In this document: positions 12,851 to 24,476 of the stretch, piece by piece
Layout of the letters: each line of letters begins with the position of its first letter
How positions within the stretch are numbered: the first letter of the stretch is position 1
NCBI RefSeq assembly: GCF_018687715.1
Contig: NC_056754.1
Location: forward strand, 18,957,501-19,021,500
DNA from: Carya illinoinensis
Lineage: Eukaryota > Streptophyta > Magnoliopsida > Fagales > Juglandaceae
DNA length: 64,000 nucleotides
Direction: 5' to 3'
The notes under the pieces: model-generated
Told to the model about the DNA's origin: nothing
What the model saw: the letters and a program-made list of their open reading frames with translations, nothing else
Database searches by the model: none
Position numbers and translations under genes: made by a program

Positions 12851-14716
12851 ATGGCAATTATACCTTGTGGAAGTACATGGGTTGCCCAATGGGGCATTCG
12901 CCCTCATTGTCCACTAAGGTCCTATGTGGCAAACAAGATACCAACATCTCGGTATTGGTATGTATCAGTGATATATGTTCTATGAATCTTCTATATATTG
13001 TACCTCCTAAATTATCGGTTTATATAACAAAACCTTTACTAGGTATTTCCTTGAGAGTTAAGATGCATCCAATATCCCTAGTAGCTTGCCTTTCTTTTTC
13101 TTTAAATTAATATTAGGCAATACTGGTCCTTGGAGGAGCTTCTCCACCCTCCAAGCCAGCAAAATTTCTTATCCCATTTTTAACAGCATGGTTATCCTCA
13201 TCAATAAAGTTCTTATTTGCTTATAAAAAAGGGCATCACCATGTCCGATGGATATAAATGCGGTTGGATGGGACAAAGTGTAGCAAAATTTTTACATTGC
13301 ATATTTCATTTGTATCCCACAAAAATCCCTAGGGGTTGGCTCAAGTGGTAAAGGTCTTGGTCTTGGTTGTATGCTCCCTCTAGGTCTAAGGTTCGAATCC
13401 TCTTGGGTGCAAACCATTTCTAGGGGCTATCGGACTTGGGGAACTTCCCATTGAATTATCTAAGGTGCACTTGCGAAAAACTCCTTGCCGATCGCCTGTG
13501 TACCCCCAGGATTAGTCGGGACTTTGTTCTTGGACACTCAGTGCCAATCAAAAAAAAAAAAAATTGTATCCCACAAAAATTTACCAGATTTTTTATTCAT
13601 TTGTATCCCATTTTGACTTCTTGCAATTGTGATGCAGTCCATGTCTCTGTAGACAGCTAAGCAGTACAATTTTACTATATTAAATGGTTTTTAAGTCATT
13701 ATGTATTGACTTGCATAGTTAAATAACATGCTTTGTGTGCTGTAATGAAGAGGTGTTAAACAAAGCTGAGTTGATGAGTTAGAATTTCTTGTATATTATT
13801 ATGAGGATAAGATTCCTTCTAATTTTAACATTAACCAGTCCTTTTTATTAAAAATATAAAATAAAAAATAGAACAAGGATGAGCTTGCTTTTCTGTTTTT
13901 TGTCATTCTACTCTGTTTTTTGAACTGTAAACTGGATTTATTCTCTATTTTTGACACACTTGTTTAAAATTTATTTTGATTTTAATTTTTGATGGTCAAA
14001 AATTTATTCTTTGGGTATGGTCTCTGATCTTATAGGCTTATTGTGACTGGAAAATTTCAAATCAAATTCTCTCTGATATTGCATCTGGTTGTATATAGAT
14101 TTCTTTTAAAACAAATTATTTGAGTCTGTATATTTATTTTATTATTTTAATATGTTACCCGAGTGGAATAGTTTCATGAACTTATTTCAACTTGTTTGCA
14201 GTACTACAAACATGATAAGCTATTTATCGGCACCAAGTTCAAGCTTGTTTTCTCAGGGTTCCTACCATTTGCTATCATATCCTGGTTTATCTCAAGCGTC
14301 ACCCCGTCGTAGGGGAGGACGTTTCACAGTCAGAGCAGAAACGGTGGGAACTTTTTTTTTTTTTCATTTGCCTCCAAATGATAATTGGTGCTAATGGGAT
14401 TTTAAATATCGATATCCATTCTTATTTTTAAAAAATATTTCTGGAATCAGTGTTTCTGTTGTTAGCGTTTATGATATAATGAAGAAGGTACTAATATCTT
14501 TCAATGCACAGGATTACTATTCTCTTCTTGGGGTGTCAAGAAATGCCAGTAAATCTGAAATTAAAAGCGGTACATACACCTTTTATCCTTTTTGGCAGAT
14601 TTTTTATGAGTTTCTTTGCTTCGATATGCTTTCTACAGTTTTTGCCTCATTCCCACTTTTATGATGGATTTTTTTCTTATTTTGTAAGCATCTTTTACAG
14701 TGGCTTTACAACTAGG

Positions 14717-14803
<87 letters not shown>

Positions 14804-17455
14804 TGGCACTGGGTGTCCGGGAAGAGTGTACTGACTAATCCCAGGGGTGCACAGGCCCTTGGCAAAACTTCACAACTAGCCATTTTATGGCTTTAAGATT
14901 AACCTAATGTAGAGGCTGACAGACTAAAAATCTACATGTTTATAGGCAAAGAAAATGCTTCTCTATTCCTCCGTGCAACGCGTTACAATCCTTATTTATT
15001 TGACTAATTGTGGTTTGAAGTTTGGGTTCCCCATTTTGAATTTGAAAAGTGGTAGGATATTTGTATGACGAAGATTTTGCAGGTGGAGTGATGACTTTAC
15101 TGAATGAGAGTTTGTGATAATATTATGACTATATATCTGATGATGAAGATTTTTTACTTCTTTTTTGATTGATCAGTACAAGATTTAAGATGACCTGTGG
15201 TGGATCACATAGTATGTGTGCAAGCAGAGGATTCATGGTTTGAGTATTATTATGTCATTCCTTTCTAATCCTTTAGCAGCTAACCTGGTTGAAAAGTTTT
15301 GGGAAGCTTTATCAGTGCTTTCAGATTGAGCCATGTACATAGGATTCTGTACAAGATAGTTGGAGAATCAGTATTGGATACACGTATTATATGTGTTTAT
15401 TTGACATGGTCAGAAGTGGATTCAACTATAATTTCCTGAGTTCATGATGAAAATACTTGGCTGTGAACCTCTGCATTAAGCCCATTTGCTCTCAAGTTTG
15501 ATTGTTTTTATTCTTATTTTCTCTCTTTAAGTTTAAGACTGTGATTGTGCTATTAATATGTGTGATTTATCATGTGATATTTTCTTATTATCTCGATGAA
15601 TGGAAAGTTTTGCTTTTTATAAATAGGACCCGTGCAATAGTATGGGGCAAATTTTGTTGAGATTGTAGAGGAATTTTCTGTTGGAACTTGGTGATCCATG
15701 AAGTATTATCTGATTTATAGCTACCTAAAACCGAAACAGATATTTTTGTTCCAGAATTTATTTTATGGTCTGCTAGCAAAGTTAATTGAGTTCTGGCTTT
15801 TGCTATTAGCTGTTCCACAAAGTATTCCTCATATGCTTTTCACTTTTCAGCTTATCGGAAGCTTGCTAGGAGTTGTCATCCAGATGTGAACAAGTGAGTT
15901 GATTTGCCATCCCTCCACAACCATAGGTTTTCCTACAAGCAAATAGCTTGTTGGTTTTATAAGCAATAATCTTCTGCACATGTTATTGGATTGAAATCCA
16001 TCATGCTACATTTATAATTTTTCCTCTATGCAACCATGTTGGCCACATTGTTTTCCAAGTCTTTCTAGTTTTTGTTTAGTATGATATCATCACACAATAA
16101 TACTGAGGGTAGAATCCATAACAAAAGTGAAAATTAAATAACAGAAGTGTTTCAAGTCAATTCCTCTTTAAGGTTGTTTAAATTAGGTACCCTTTTAGGT
16201 TTGATTGAGAGTTACTTGGACTTCAATTTAGCATGACCTATTTGTTTTGCGTCCAGTATTACTAATTTTGTTGGAATTATCCTATTTTATGCTGCAGAGA
16301 GCCTGGGGCAGAGCAGAAATTCAAGGACATCAGCAATGCGTATGAGGTAAAGTATTAGAAATTCATGATTGATATGTGTGGTTCACCCTGAATCGAGGTT
16401 ATTAATCTTATAGGAGTTAAACTTGTTTTGCAGGTTCTGTCAGACGATGAGAAAAAATCTCTATACGACAAATATGGAGAGGCTGGACTTAAAGGTGCTG
16501 GTATGGGCATGGGGGTAAGTAAATCTCCAATGAGTATGGTAGAAAGCAATTTTTTCATCATATCTTCTGCCTTTTCATGGTAGCATATTCTCTATGGCAG
16601 GATTTCAGCAATCCTTTTGATCTATTTGAGTCGCTGTTTGAAGGCATGGGTGGCATGGGGGGCATGGGTGGCATGGGGAGCAGAGCTTCTAGGAATAGAG
16701 CTGTTGATGGTGAGGATGAATATTACAACCTCATCTTAAACTTTAAGGAAGCAATTTTTGGGGTTGAAAAAGAGATTGAGATAAGCCGATTAGAGAGCTG
16801 TGGAACTTGCAATGGTTCAGGCGCTAAACCAGGGACCAAATCATCCAAATGTAGCACATGTGGTGGGCAAGGCCAGGTTGTCTCATCAGCAAGGACCCCT
16901 TTAGGTGTCTTTCAGCAGGTGATGACCTGCTCTTCTTGTGGTGGGACTGGGGAAACATCTACCCCTTGCAGCACATGTTCTGGGGATGGTCGGGTGAGAA
17001 GAACAAAGCGGATCAGTCTGAAAGTTCCAGCTGGTGTGGACTCTGGTAGCCGTTTGAGGGTCCGAAATGAAGGTAATGCTGGAAGGAGAGGGGGGTCTTC
17101 TGGTGACCTCTTTGTCATTATTGATGTTATGCCTGACCCTGTCCTAAAACGGGATGACACCAACATTTTGTACACCTGCAAGGTGTCCTACATTGACGCA
17201 ATCTTGGGAACTACAATCAAGGTTCCAACAGTGGATGGAATGGTTGATTTGAAGATACCAGCTGGGACCCAACCAAACACGACGCTAGTAATGGCCAAGA
17301 AAGGTGTCCCCCTTTTAAATAAAAACAACATGAGGGGTGATCAGTTGGTTCGTGTGCAGGTTGAAATCCCAAAGAGACTGAATGCTGATGAAAGAAAGCT
17401 CATCCAGGAACTCGCCGATCTAAGCAAGGGCAAGACTGCCAGCAGTAGGAGATAG
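12851..17455 (+). CDS. Chloroplast DnaJ/Hsp40 co-chaperone (type A), 444 aa
   Basis: Seven coding exons join in frame: 12851-12957, 14202-14343, 14512-14569, 15851-15893, 16298-16346, 16434-16514 and 16601-17455, all GT-AG. The product begins [15 protein letters not shown] and has a serine- and arginine-rich N-terminus of about 80 residues, fitting a plastid transit peptide. The J domain starts DYYSLLGVS at residue 84, with the HPD tripeptide at 112-114. A Gly/Met-Gly-rich linker follows at about 175-187, then four CxxCxGxG zinc-binding repeats at about 227, 244, 270 and 283, and a substrate-binding C-terminal domain. The family stimulates Hsp70 ATPase and binds unfolded clients; here the partner would be stromal Hsp70. 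It closely resembles Arabidopsis DJA5/DJA6-type proteins, some of which are linked to iron-sulphur cluster assembly (family knowledge, not shown by the sequence). The gene is intact, and introns 1-3 host SINE and microsatellite insertions without disturbing splice sites. Confidence 0.95.
13310..13580 (+). mobile_element. tRNA-derived SINE with 17-bp target duplication
   Basis: The element at 13327-13563 has a pol III A-box-like TGGCTCAAGTGGT, a B-box AGGTTCGAATCC, a unique body and an A-run at about 13550-13563. It is bracketed by perfect 17-bp direct repeats TTGTATCCCACAAAAAT at 13310-13326 and 13564-13580, the signature of LINE-mediated insertion. It lies in DnaJ intron 2, in the sense orientation, about 350 bp after the donor. 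The perfect duplication suggests a fairly recent insertion. Confidence 0.93.
14719..14801. repeat. (TC)n microsatellite, about 83 bp
   Basis: This is an uninterrupted TC run in DnaJ intron 3, some 150 bases after the 58-bp exon. It produces a long serine/leucine reading frame that is an artefact. It is likely length-polymorphic. Confidence 0.98.
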
Positions 17456-17938
17456 TTGTCTGCGGCATCTCTTTGCATCCATCCATCTATTTATTACCGA
17501 TCTCTTCAGTTATATTCTCCCTTTGTGGGTGCAACTCTGTGTGAACCTTTGATTGGCATGAAGGGGAACCAGCAGCTCTCAATCAGTAGAACTCTGTGAA
17601 GGGCGAGCAGTTGTTTTGTAGTATTAGGTGAAATTATATTGTGATAAAATTTTGCAACATAACACAGGAGGTAGAAAAGGAGGTGAACATTGAGGATCTC
17701 TCTCTTTCATCGTCTGTATTCAAACGTAAAAGTTTATTCTTTGGGATTGAACAAAAATTTTAGCTACAATGCAGTCTTTTTCTTTCTATTTAGGTATTTT
17801 TCACGGATTTGTGACGAATCAAAACCATCCACATAAATGTATCTTATTCAACCAAATTTTTTGAAAGGGTTTTTTTTATTAGTAATTTTGGCATTTAAGC
17901 ATCCGGGGAAAATAAATTGCTCTACTGTGAATTACAAC
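17456..17938 (+). other. DnaJ 3' UTR and downstream flank
   Basis: Non-coding sequence between the DnaJ stop and the LINE insertion. No canonical AATAAA is evident. A poly-A site somewhere around 17650-17780 is plausible but cannot be fixed from sequence alone. Confidence 0.45.
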
Positions 17939-19088
17939 GCATCTAGCTTCAAGCTAATCTGGGGCCCATCAAACAAAGGCTTGTTTAGTGTAAAAAGTGC
18001 CTATTTTCTAGAGAAAGAAAGATCAAGAAGGTGGCAAGGGGAGTCCTCTAGGGGTAATGAGGTAGATGATCAATGGAAACATATTTGGAGCATGAATTTG
18101 CCTAGTAAAATGAAGTTGTTTATGTGAAAAGCAGGAAATAATCTTGTTGGCCACAAAAAACAACTTAGTTACTCGAAAAGTATGTGATAACTCAAGGTGC
18201 CCAATCTGTCTTAAAGAAGCTGAGAATGTTATGCATGTATTATGGCTCTGCCCTGCTACAAATGATGTTTGGGCTGAGCATTCGAGGACTTTGCAGAAAT
18301 GGAACACTGAAGAAGATGATTTTTTGGGTTTATGGGCAAAGATTTTATCTAAGCTCAATAAATCTGAAACAGAAGAGGTGGTTGCTGTTATGAGGAACTT
18401 GTGGATCAGAAGAAACAAGTTTATTTTCGAACAGAAATTTACTAGTCCAAGCTGTTTTATCAGATTAGCAAAGAAAGACCTGAATGAGTACTATGCAGCT
18501 CAGTCTAAACTAGAGGAATTGAACAGTGCACAAGTAGAGGAGAAAAAATGGTGTCCACCAGAGCAAAATATGGTTGGGATGCAGCTTTTGATGCTAAAGC
18601 CAGGAAGGTGGGTGTGGGAGTGATAATCAAAAACGAAAGGAGAGAGGTTATGATAGCCTGTCATGGGCAGAAACTAAATGTTGCAGATCTAGTTACAGCT
18701 GAATGTTAAGCATTTAGAAAAGCCATGGATTTGTGCAGAGATTTATATTTTGATAAAGTCATCTTCGAGGGTGATGCTCAGGTTATCATAAATGCAGTAA
18801 ATGTGCAAGTGGAGGATCTATCATATGTTGGTAGTCTAGTTGAAGAGCTGAGAAGGAGTCTCAAGGGATGCAATGGATGGAGGGTACAATATTCTCAACG
18901 AAATATTAATGTTGTAGCTCACAATTTGGCTAAGGCTACCATATTGATTGAGGAGGAAAATGTGTGGATAAAAGAGGCACCAAGCTTTGTCTTGGATAGT
19001 TTACTTCTTGATAAACAATGTATTGATCACACAATTATATGAATGAAAGAGGTATTATTTCAAAAAAAAAAAAGCATCTAGCTTCAAG
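17939..19088 (+). mobile_element. 5'-truncated LINE with 15-bp target duplication
   Basis: Direct repeats GCATCTAGCTTCAAG at 17939-17953 and 19074-19088 enclose 1.12 kb of LINE 3' end. The insert opens with the RT-associated zinc-binding region (GLFSVKSAYFLEKE, then at 18200 CPICLKEAENVMHVLWLC). An RNase H-like domain follows (18725-19042, with IFEGDAQVIINAVN and VVAHNLAKA), and it ends in an A-run at about 19062-19073. A stop at 18126 and at least one frame break between 18620 and 18725 make it non-coding. It is the same kind of element as the LINE at 4671-9665 and supplies the RNase H end missing there. It inserted about 0.5 kb downstream of the DnaJ stop codon. Confidence 0.93.
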
Positions 19089-19352
19089 ATTTTATGGATC
19101 ATCAGGGTGTAACTACGTTAATCTTTCTTCTTCTTCTTGAACTCTTCTAGGCATTCCTTTATGGCCTATTTCGTTTAGCTGAACTCCACGAGATGTTTTC
19201 AAATGACTCCATATTATTTAAGATAAAACATCAATCCGATTGATGCCATCAACAAGGTTAATAATGGGAAGTTCACTCCACAAACAGTACAGACTTGTCA
19301 TTCACTAGTGCCGTCATTCCCAAATATGTTGCTCAGAAAATAAAAAAGGCAA

Positions 19353-19437
19353 TGGGGTGAGAGAGGCTCGAACTCTCGACCTCAGGATGACTCAGAAGCT
19401 ATGAGACCTACGCGCTAGCCAACTGCGCCACCACCCC
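19353..19437 (-). tRNA. tRNA-Met (CAT, elongator) with intron
   Basis: The minus strand reads GGGGTGGTGGCGCAGTTGG at the 5' end and TTCGAGCCTCTCTCACCCC at the 3' end, and the seven acceptor-stem bases pair. The A box (TGGCGCAGTTGGC) and B box (AGAGTTCGAGCCTC) are both present. The CAT anticodon is at 19403-19401, followed by about 12 extra bases before the 3' half of the anticodon stem. This is the short intron typical of plant elongator tRNA-Met genes. The discriminator base is A. It appears intact. Confidence 0.95.
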
Positions 19438-20680
19438 AATGATGATGCCTCTAACGAGGTAGCAGATAAAACTAAAGAGCTACTCTGCTGCCACACACCA
19501 CTCAAGTCACTTTTTTTTTTTCATTTTTCATTTTATATTTTTTAATAGATTTAAATATTTTAAAAAATAAAAAAATTCATCAATATATTTAAAATTACTT
19601 CCTTAATCATTAAGTAAAAATAAATAAATAAATTTGACTAGCAATCACTTTGAGCGGTCAAGTGGGGACAACATAGAAGCTTTATGCAAAACTAAAAGCA
19701 TGTGCGTTGGCTTCGCTGCGTTACCGGACTCATTATTAATGACATCACCACCACCTCTAGAACTAATTAAAATCTCGAAATTGTAATTGGGGCTAACTTT
19801 GGTATTTTAGAAATCGAATATAAGTTTCTTATGACATCATAATTATCAATATGGATGAACTTCCTCTGATTATGTCATATATACCAAAATCAGAAGTGCT
19901 CGGTTAATTTGTCAAAAAATACAGTATTTGAGAGACTTTACCCTGTTTATTTTTTATTAGCTTTAGATATTATTCGTATCATCATATCATCGTATGTATG
20001 TATATGGTATTAATATTGCAGATTGCACATACGATGATGTGGCATGATAACTGTGGCGACCTGACCTGACAACTGAGGTGGCCACATATGGTATGTGTGC
20101 TTGACAGGATCTACAGTGGGCAGTTATTTATTTTTAATTTTGAAGTTCGAATTTAAGCATTTATGTATCTTGTTTGGACTGTTAGACATAGTAAATAGTT
20201 AAGCGCTTTTGGAAGTTGTCTGCAGCAATTACCAACACATTGGGAAGTTATATTTGGCCTTAAATATAATGATGTCTCCTACCATTAATCATGTACTTTC
20301 TATTTAAACACAAGGAAATTGACAGATCATTTGTTCTCTCATCAAAATGATCCACCAAACCTATTTGTATTCATCCATATATGTAGCTTTCGAGCTGAAT
20401 AACTAGGTTTGCAAAAAAAAAAAAAAAAAAAAAAAAAATCCTTCAATATTTTGGTATAAGCCCTGCGGTAATTAGAGGCTTTGGAACTCATTTTTTAATA
20501 TATGGAGGAGAAAAGTAAGGGAATGACTAGCTATTTCAAGGAAATCTCATGACCTCCAAATTTTCATACAAGATGAAATATTGATAGAAATTGTTTGATG
20601 ATTTAATTGCAAAACATAGGATTCCTTATATGGATAACTCATTAGAGATACTATATAATTTTATACCTAATTAGGATCAT
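19438..20680. other. AT-rich intergenic DNA
   Basis: No gene was recognised. There is a T-rich/A-rich block at 19511-19640 that may be an eroded MITE, and an A-run of about 28 at 20411-20438. Confidence 0.5.
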
Positions 20681-20805
20681 AACAATATTATGGTCGAAAT
20701 GGGTAACAACATGGTACAAAGTGTAGAATAGCAAAAACACATGCATGCGATGATCCCTCGTAATGTCTACAAGCACTTGCGTATGTGTTTTTAAGGTATA
20801 CTACA

Positions 20806-21144
20806 AGGAAAGTGGGATTTTCCAACGATCAAAATCGTCACAATAGATTATCAATATTGCTGCATATGACTATTCTCACCGATTTCTATGTCACTGCATA
20901 TTTGTTGTAATTATTTTTTCACTTCTGGTTTACAAAAGCGATTTTCAAAAATTGTCGCAAATAAGTACTTTTCTTGCCGTTTTATTTTTTCCACAATGAC
21001 TCAAAAAAACGATGCAAAAAGACATTTGATTCTCCTATTAAATCATTGGAAAAACTTATTTTCAAAGAAATTAAATCGTCGCAATAGTCTTTTGTGACAA
21101 CGAGTTTAGAATTACTGGAAAAGATATGATTTCTTGTAGTGGTA
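20806..21144. mobile_element. Non-autonomous CACTA MITE, 333 bp, TSD GTA
   Basis: The ends TACTACAAGGAA (20809) and TTTCTTGTAGTG (to 21141) are inverted copies of the CACTA terminus, the left one with C changed to T. Both are flanked by the trinucleotide GTA (20806-20808 and 21142-21144), the 3-bp duplication expected of the superfamily. Subterminal motifs AATCGTC(G/A)CAA and GTCGCAA recur in both orientations. The duplicated locus at 24140-24160 lacks the insert, giving an empty-site comparison. No transposase is encoded. Confidence 0.9.
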
Positions 21145-21227
21145 GCAGTGAATGGTGTGAATTAAGCCGATCAAAGCACATACAATTTGAAAAGTTTATT
21201 AGATCCAAACACTAGTGTAAGAGTACG

Positions 21228-21335
21228 TCAAATTAAGAAGCAAATTAATAGGTTGACCAAGTGAGCAACCGGAAGGCATACGATCGGGTGGATGGGGCAT
21301 TCATGCATGTGTAGGAAAGCACCTTTTCCCAATTT
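21228..21335 (-). pseudogene. Duplicate of P450 C-terminus
   Basis: Minus-strand sequence here aligns by eye with the last part of the P450 exon 2 remnant at 29050-29150. Shared blocks include TGTGTAGGAAAGCACCTTTT and GGAAGGCATACGAT/CAAG. The flank (20690-20800 and 21142-21200) also aligns with 24055-24224, for example ATTATGGTCGAAATGG and AAGCACATACAATTTGAAAA. So a piece covering the P450 3' end and downstream DNA exists twice. Only about 35 codons are represented and no long frame remains. Confidence 0.7.
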
Positions 21336-22036
21336 CCATATATATTGCCATTGTTGGGCAACTATATATTCTACAAGGGAATTGAGAAAACTAGAAAAAA
21401 GAATGTTAACTTGGAATTAATACATCAATCGTTAGATCTACTATTTATATCTTAAAGCCCAAGTGTTAGTGGATATATATTAATATCATCATATTATATT
21501 AATCTAAATTAATACACACCTTTGAAGAGCATATAATACACTAGCTCGGATTTTGATTTATTCAATGTTTTTTTTTTTTTTAACCAAACTCTAGAGTCTA
21601 GAGTGGAAGAGTGATTGTAAAGGAAGTGACTTCTACAATATTTATAGTTATTCAGATAAACTTTTTGTACATAATTAAATGTTCAAAAAATGCTATGAGC
21701 TAGACCTATTTTATGTGTCTATCTTTATGTTATTTTAAGTCTTAAAGTTCAAATCCATTGTGCACCATGCTTAGCAATATTGCTTCTTTAATTTCTTACG
21801 CACTCAATTAGTTGGCAGCTTGTCTTTGGATTTTTTCTAAATAATTAGATGGCTAGTGGATCGATCTCTTGCTTATAGAACTGGTCTATCGTTTGATTTT
21901 TCGATATGACATGAATACATTTTATGTATAGCAATATCCTTAAAACCAGCAAGATTTACGTGCGTGATTCAGTCTCATATGATTCCGTTTCATGAAGTTT
22001 CTATATATTTTAAAGAAATGCTCTAAAAAATATTAA

Positions 22037-22168
22037 AACTAAAAGAAAAATGGGTTTTTGTGACCATAATTATTTTGCAATCAAAAGGACTATTTTTTAC
22101 CCTTTTTGTAGGAAATAGTCCTTTTGGTTGCAAAATAATAGTCACAAAAATCTATTTTTCTTATAGTG
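22037..22168. mobile_element. Fold-back MITE with CACTA-like ends, 132 bp
   Basis: Almost the whole element is a palindrome. The left arm (22037-22097) contains AGAAAAATGGGTTTTTGTGA and the right arm (22111-22168) ends TTTTTCTTATAGTG, so the ends read (A)ACTAAAAG and CACTATAAG. Flanking triplets TAA and TAT are only a weak duplication. The arms differ at several bases. A hairpin precursor RNA could form if it were transcribed, but nothing shows that it is. Confidence 0.7.
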
Positions 22169-22549
22169 TATATATATATATTAACACCACATATTTCCAC
22201 CTAACTAATATGTGATTATGTTATTTTTACACTTTTATTTATAACATACACATATTTAAACATGATTAAAATAAAATAGTAAAAATAACAAATCACATGT
22301 TCATGATTAAGTGAAAATATATGATGTAAGGTTTTCATGTATAATTTCTCTATATATTAATATCAAATATTTTATATATTGTTTTCACCAGTCTAGATTG
22401 GATATTTTCCGAACCCACATCAGAATTTGTGGGTTGGGCATAGGAAAGCTGTCAACTTTGGGAGGCAAACAACTCATGGCTCACATTTATTTTTTCTCAT
22501 TAAAAAGGATGGTAAAAATGTTTATAAGTTGAATATCAATATTAAAGTA

Positions 22550-23076
22550 AAATTTTATAGGGGTGCTACCCACACCATACGGTGCGGGGTAGTCCCCTCC
22601 CCGCACCCCGCCCCGCACCATGCGGGGGTGGGGTTTTCCTCCCCGCCACCCGCCCCCGCATCCCCGGGGCGGGGTACCCCGCCCCGCTAGGTGGGGTGCA
22701 GGGCGGATACCCAATCCGCCCCGCTTTATTTTCACTTCAACTATTAACTATATTTTATTATTTTAAAAAATTATTTCTAGATCTAAAAGTGATAAAAAAT
22801 ATATGTTTAGATCTAAATTGTAAATTTAAATTTTGTAAATATGACTATAATTTAAAAATTATGTCATTTTTAAATTTACTAATGCATATTTTGTGTAAGT
22901 TGTAGTGTAGTAGTTTTTAAACTATAGAGTTTTTAAATTTGCTAATGCATAATTTGTGAACAAGTCTAACAAATTATAATATATATATTTATATATACAC
23001 AATTTGTAAAATATAAATATATATTTATATATATAAACATATATTTATGTTTTTGTAAATATAAATATTTATGTTT

Positions 23077-23108
<32 letters not shown>

Positions 23109-23251
23109 GGTGAGGGCGGGGCGGGGTTGGGCTCTCCCCGCCCCCGCTAAGGGGACTAGATACGGGGCAGGGGCCTCCGCCGTGCGGGAGCGGGGCGAAT
23201 GGGGGCGGGGTAGCGGGGTGCGGGGCCCCGTTGCCCACCCCTAAAATTTTA
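22550..23251. mobile_element. hAT-type element 1, GC-rich ends, 686 bp, 8-bp TSD
   Basis: The element at 22558-23243 starts TAGGGGTG and ends CACCCCTA. Perfect 8-bp direct repeats AAATTTTA (22550-22557 and 23244-23251) flank it, which fits the hAT superfamily. The first 175 and last 140 bases are extremely GC-rich arrays of GCGGGG/CCCCGC units in inverted arrangement, while the 370-base middle is nearly pure AT. There is no transposase frame. It lies in AT-rich intergenic DNA. Confidence 0.92.
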
Positions 23252-24229
23252 TGCACCACATAAGCTACAATTTTATTTTATTTCATTATATAAGTGTGAC
23301 ACATTTATTATGATTCTTTATCGTTTATTAGTGATAAATGTGTCGCATCTTACGTAATAGAATAAAATTAATATAAGAGTATTATGGTGTATATATATTA
23401 TTATTTTTATTTTAATATCTATCATCTAGCATTCATTTCCTAATTAAGTATATATTTACCATATTTTATCAAATTTAAAAGTGATAGCGCAGGTGCTGAC
23501 ATCTATTGTACAGTACTGACCATATTAGCATTGTAAGAATTATATTGTACGTACAGGGTACTCTTGATCCTTTAGATACGGCTAGCTAGCTAGGCCTTCC
23601 GATAGAACATGCACGCAAGCACTCTAGTCTTGCTCCCAAAGCATGCAGGACCTGATTGAAGATTAAGGTTGGAAGAGTTTCCGATCAGCTATTTTCACAT
23701 GATTAGAATGTAACATATGATCATAATGCAGTATCTCTCAAATTTGGATCGGTCGAGGTTTTCTCTAATCTATTTATTAGAAAAATCACGACAAATCTAG
23801 CTGTATTATATATATGTATATATATTAAACATGCGATAAGCATAATTTAAAAAACTGGCATGAGTATAATGTCCTTCGAATATGTGCTGATCACAAATTT
23901 ATAAATGAGTAAAAGGAAATCTATATATATTACCAATACAATTAGGAATTAATTAAGAAAATGTCCATCATGATCACATTGATCATATAATCGATCATGC
24001 ATCGTATGCATGCAAATGGTGCGTACGCAACAAAAAACTTCAATGTACAGTATTATATTATGGTCGAAATGGATAATAACATGGCACAGACCGTAGAATA
24101 TAAAAAACGCATGCATGCATATCCCGCATGTCTACGTACGTGCTTTTTTTTCAACAGTGAATGGGTGTGAGCACTGTGAGGCCGAAGCACATACAATTTG
24201 AAAAGTTTATAATTCGATTCTAGCATAGT

Positions 24230-24476
24230 TGATGGAATAATCTCATAGGAGCAAATGTGAAAAACAATCTTATAATTCTCATTGATGTTGTATTCCGTAC
24301 AGGGGTGGTGTATATACACCAAAGGAAAGAATATTCTTGTTATAACAGAATTCATAAATGCAATACGAAGTGACACGTAGAGAAATAGAAAGAATTCTAG
24401 ACTATTCTGGTCTGAGGCAATTTTGGTGAGTTGTTTTTTTGAGTCTTGATTTGCTGTAGTGTTGGCATTGCTAATA
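24230..24476 (-). repeat. 3' LTR of Copia A
   Basis: The pair partner is 28803-29048. On the minus strand it begins TATTAGCAATGCC directly after a purine-rich GGGAGA tract and ends CCATCA. Confidence 0.9.

Noticed and set aside
14504..14896. 130-codon frame with a long serine/leucine run
   Set aside because: It is a reading of the (TC)n microsatellite in a DnaJ intron, bounded by confirmed exons in another arrangement.
16912..17181. 89-codon minus frame in the DnaJ last exon
   Set aside because: Antisense to the confirmed zinc-finger coding region.
22037..22168. Possible microRNA precursor hairpin
   Set aside because: The palindrome covers the entire element with CACTA-like ends, so a MITE explains it; no evidence of transcription.
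22427..23259. Gly/Pro/Arg-rich frames in GC-rich blocks
   Set aside because: They arise from the CCCCGC arrays of hAT element 1, not from a gene or CpG-island promoter.
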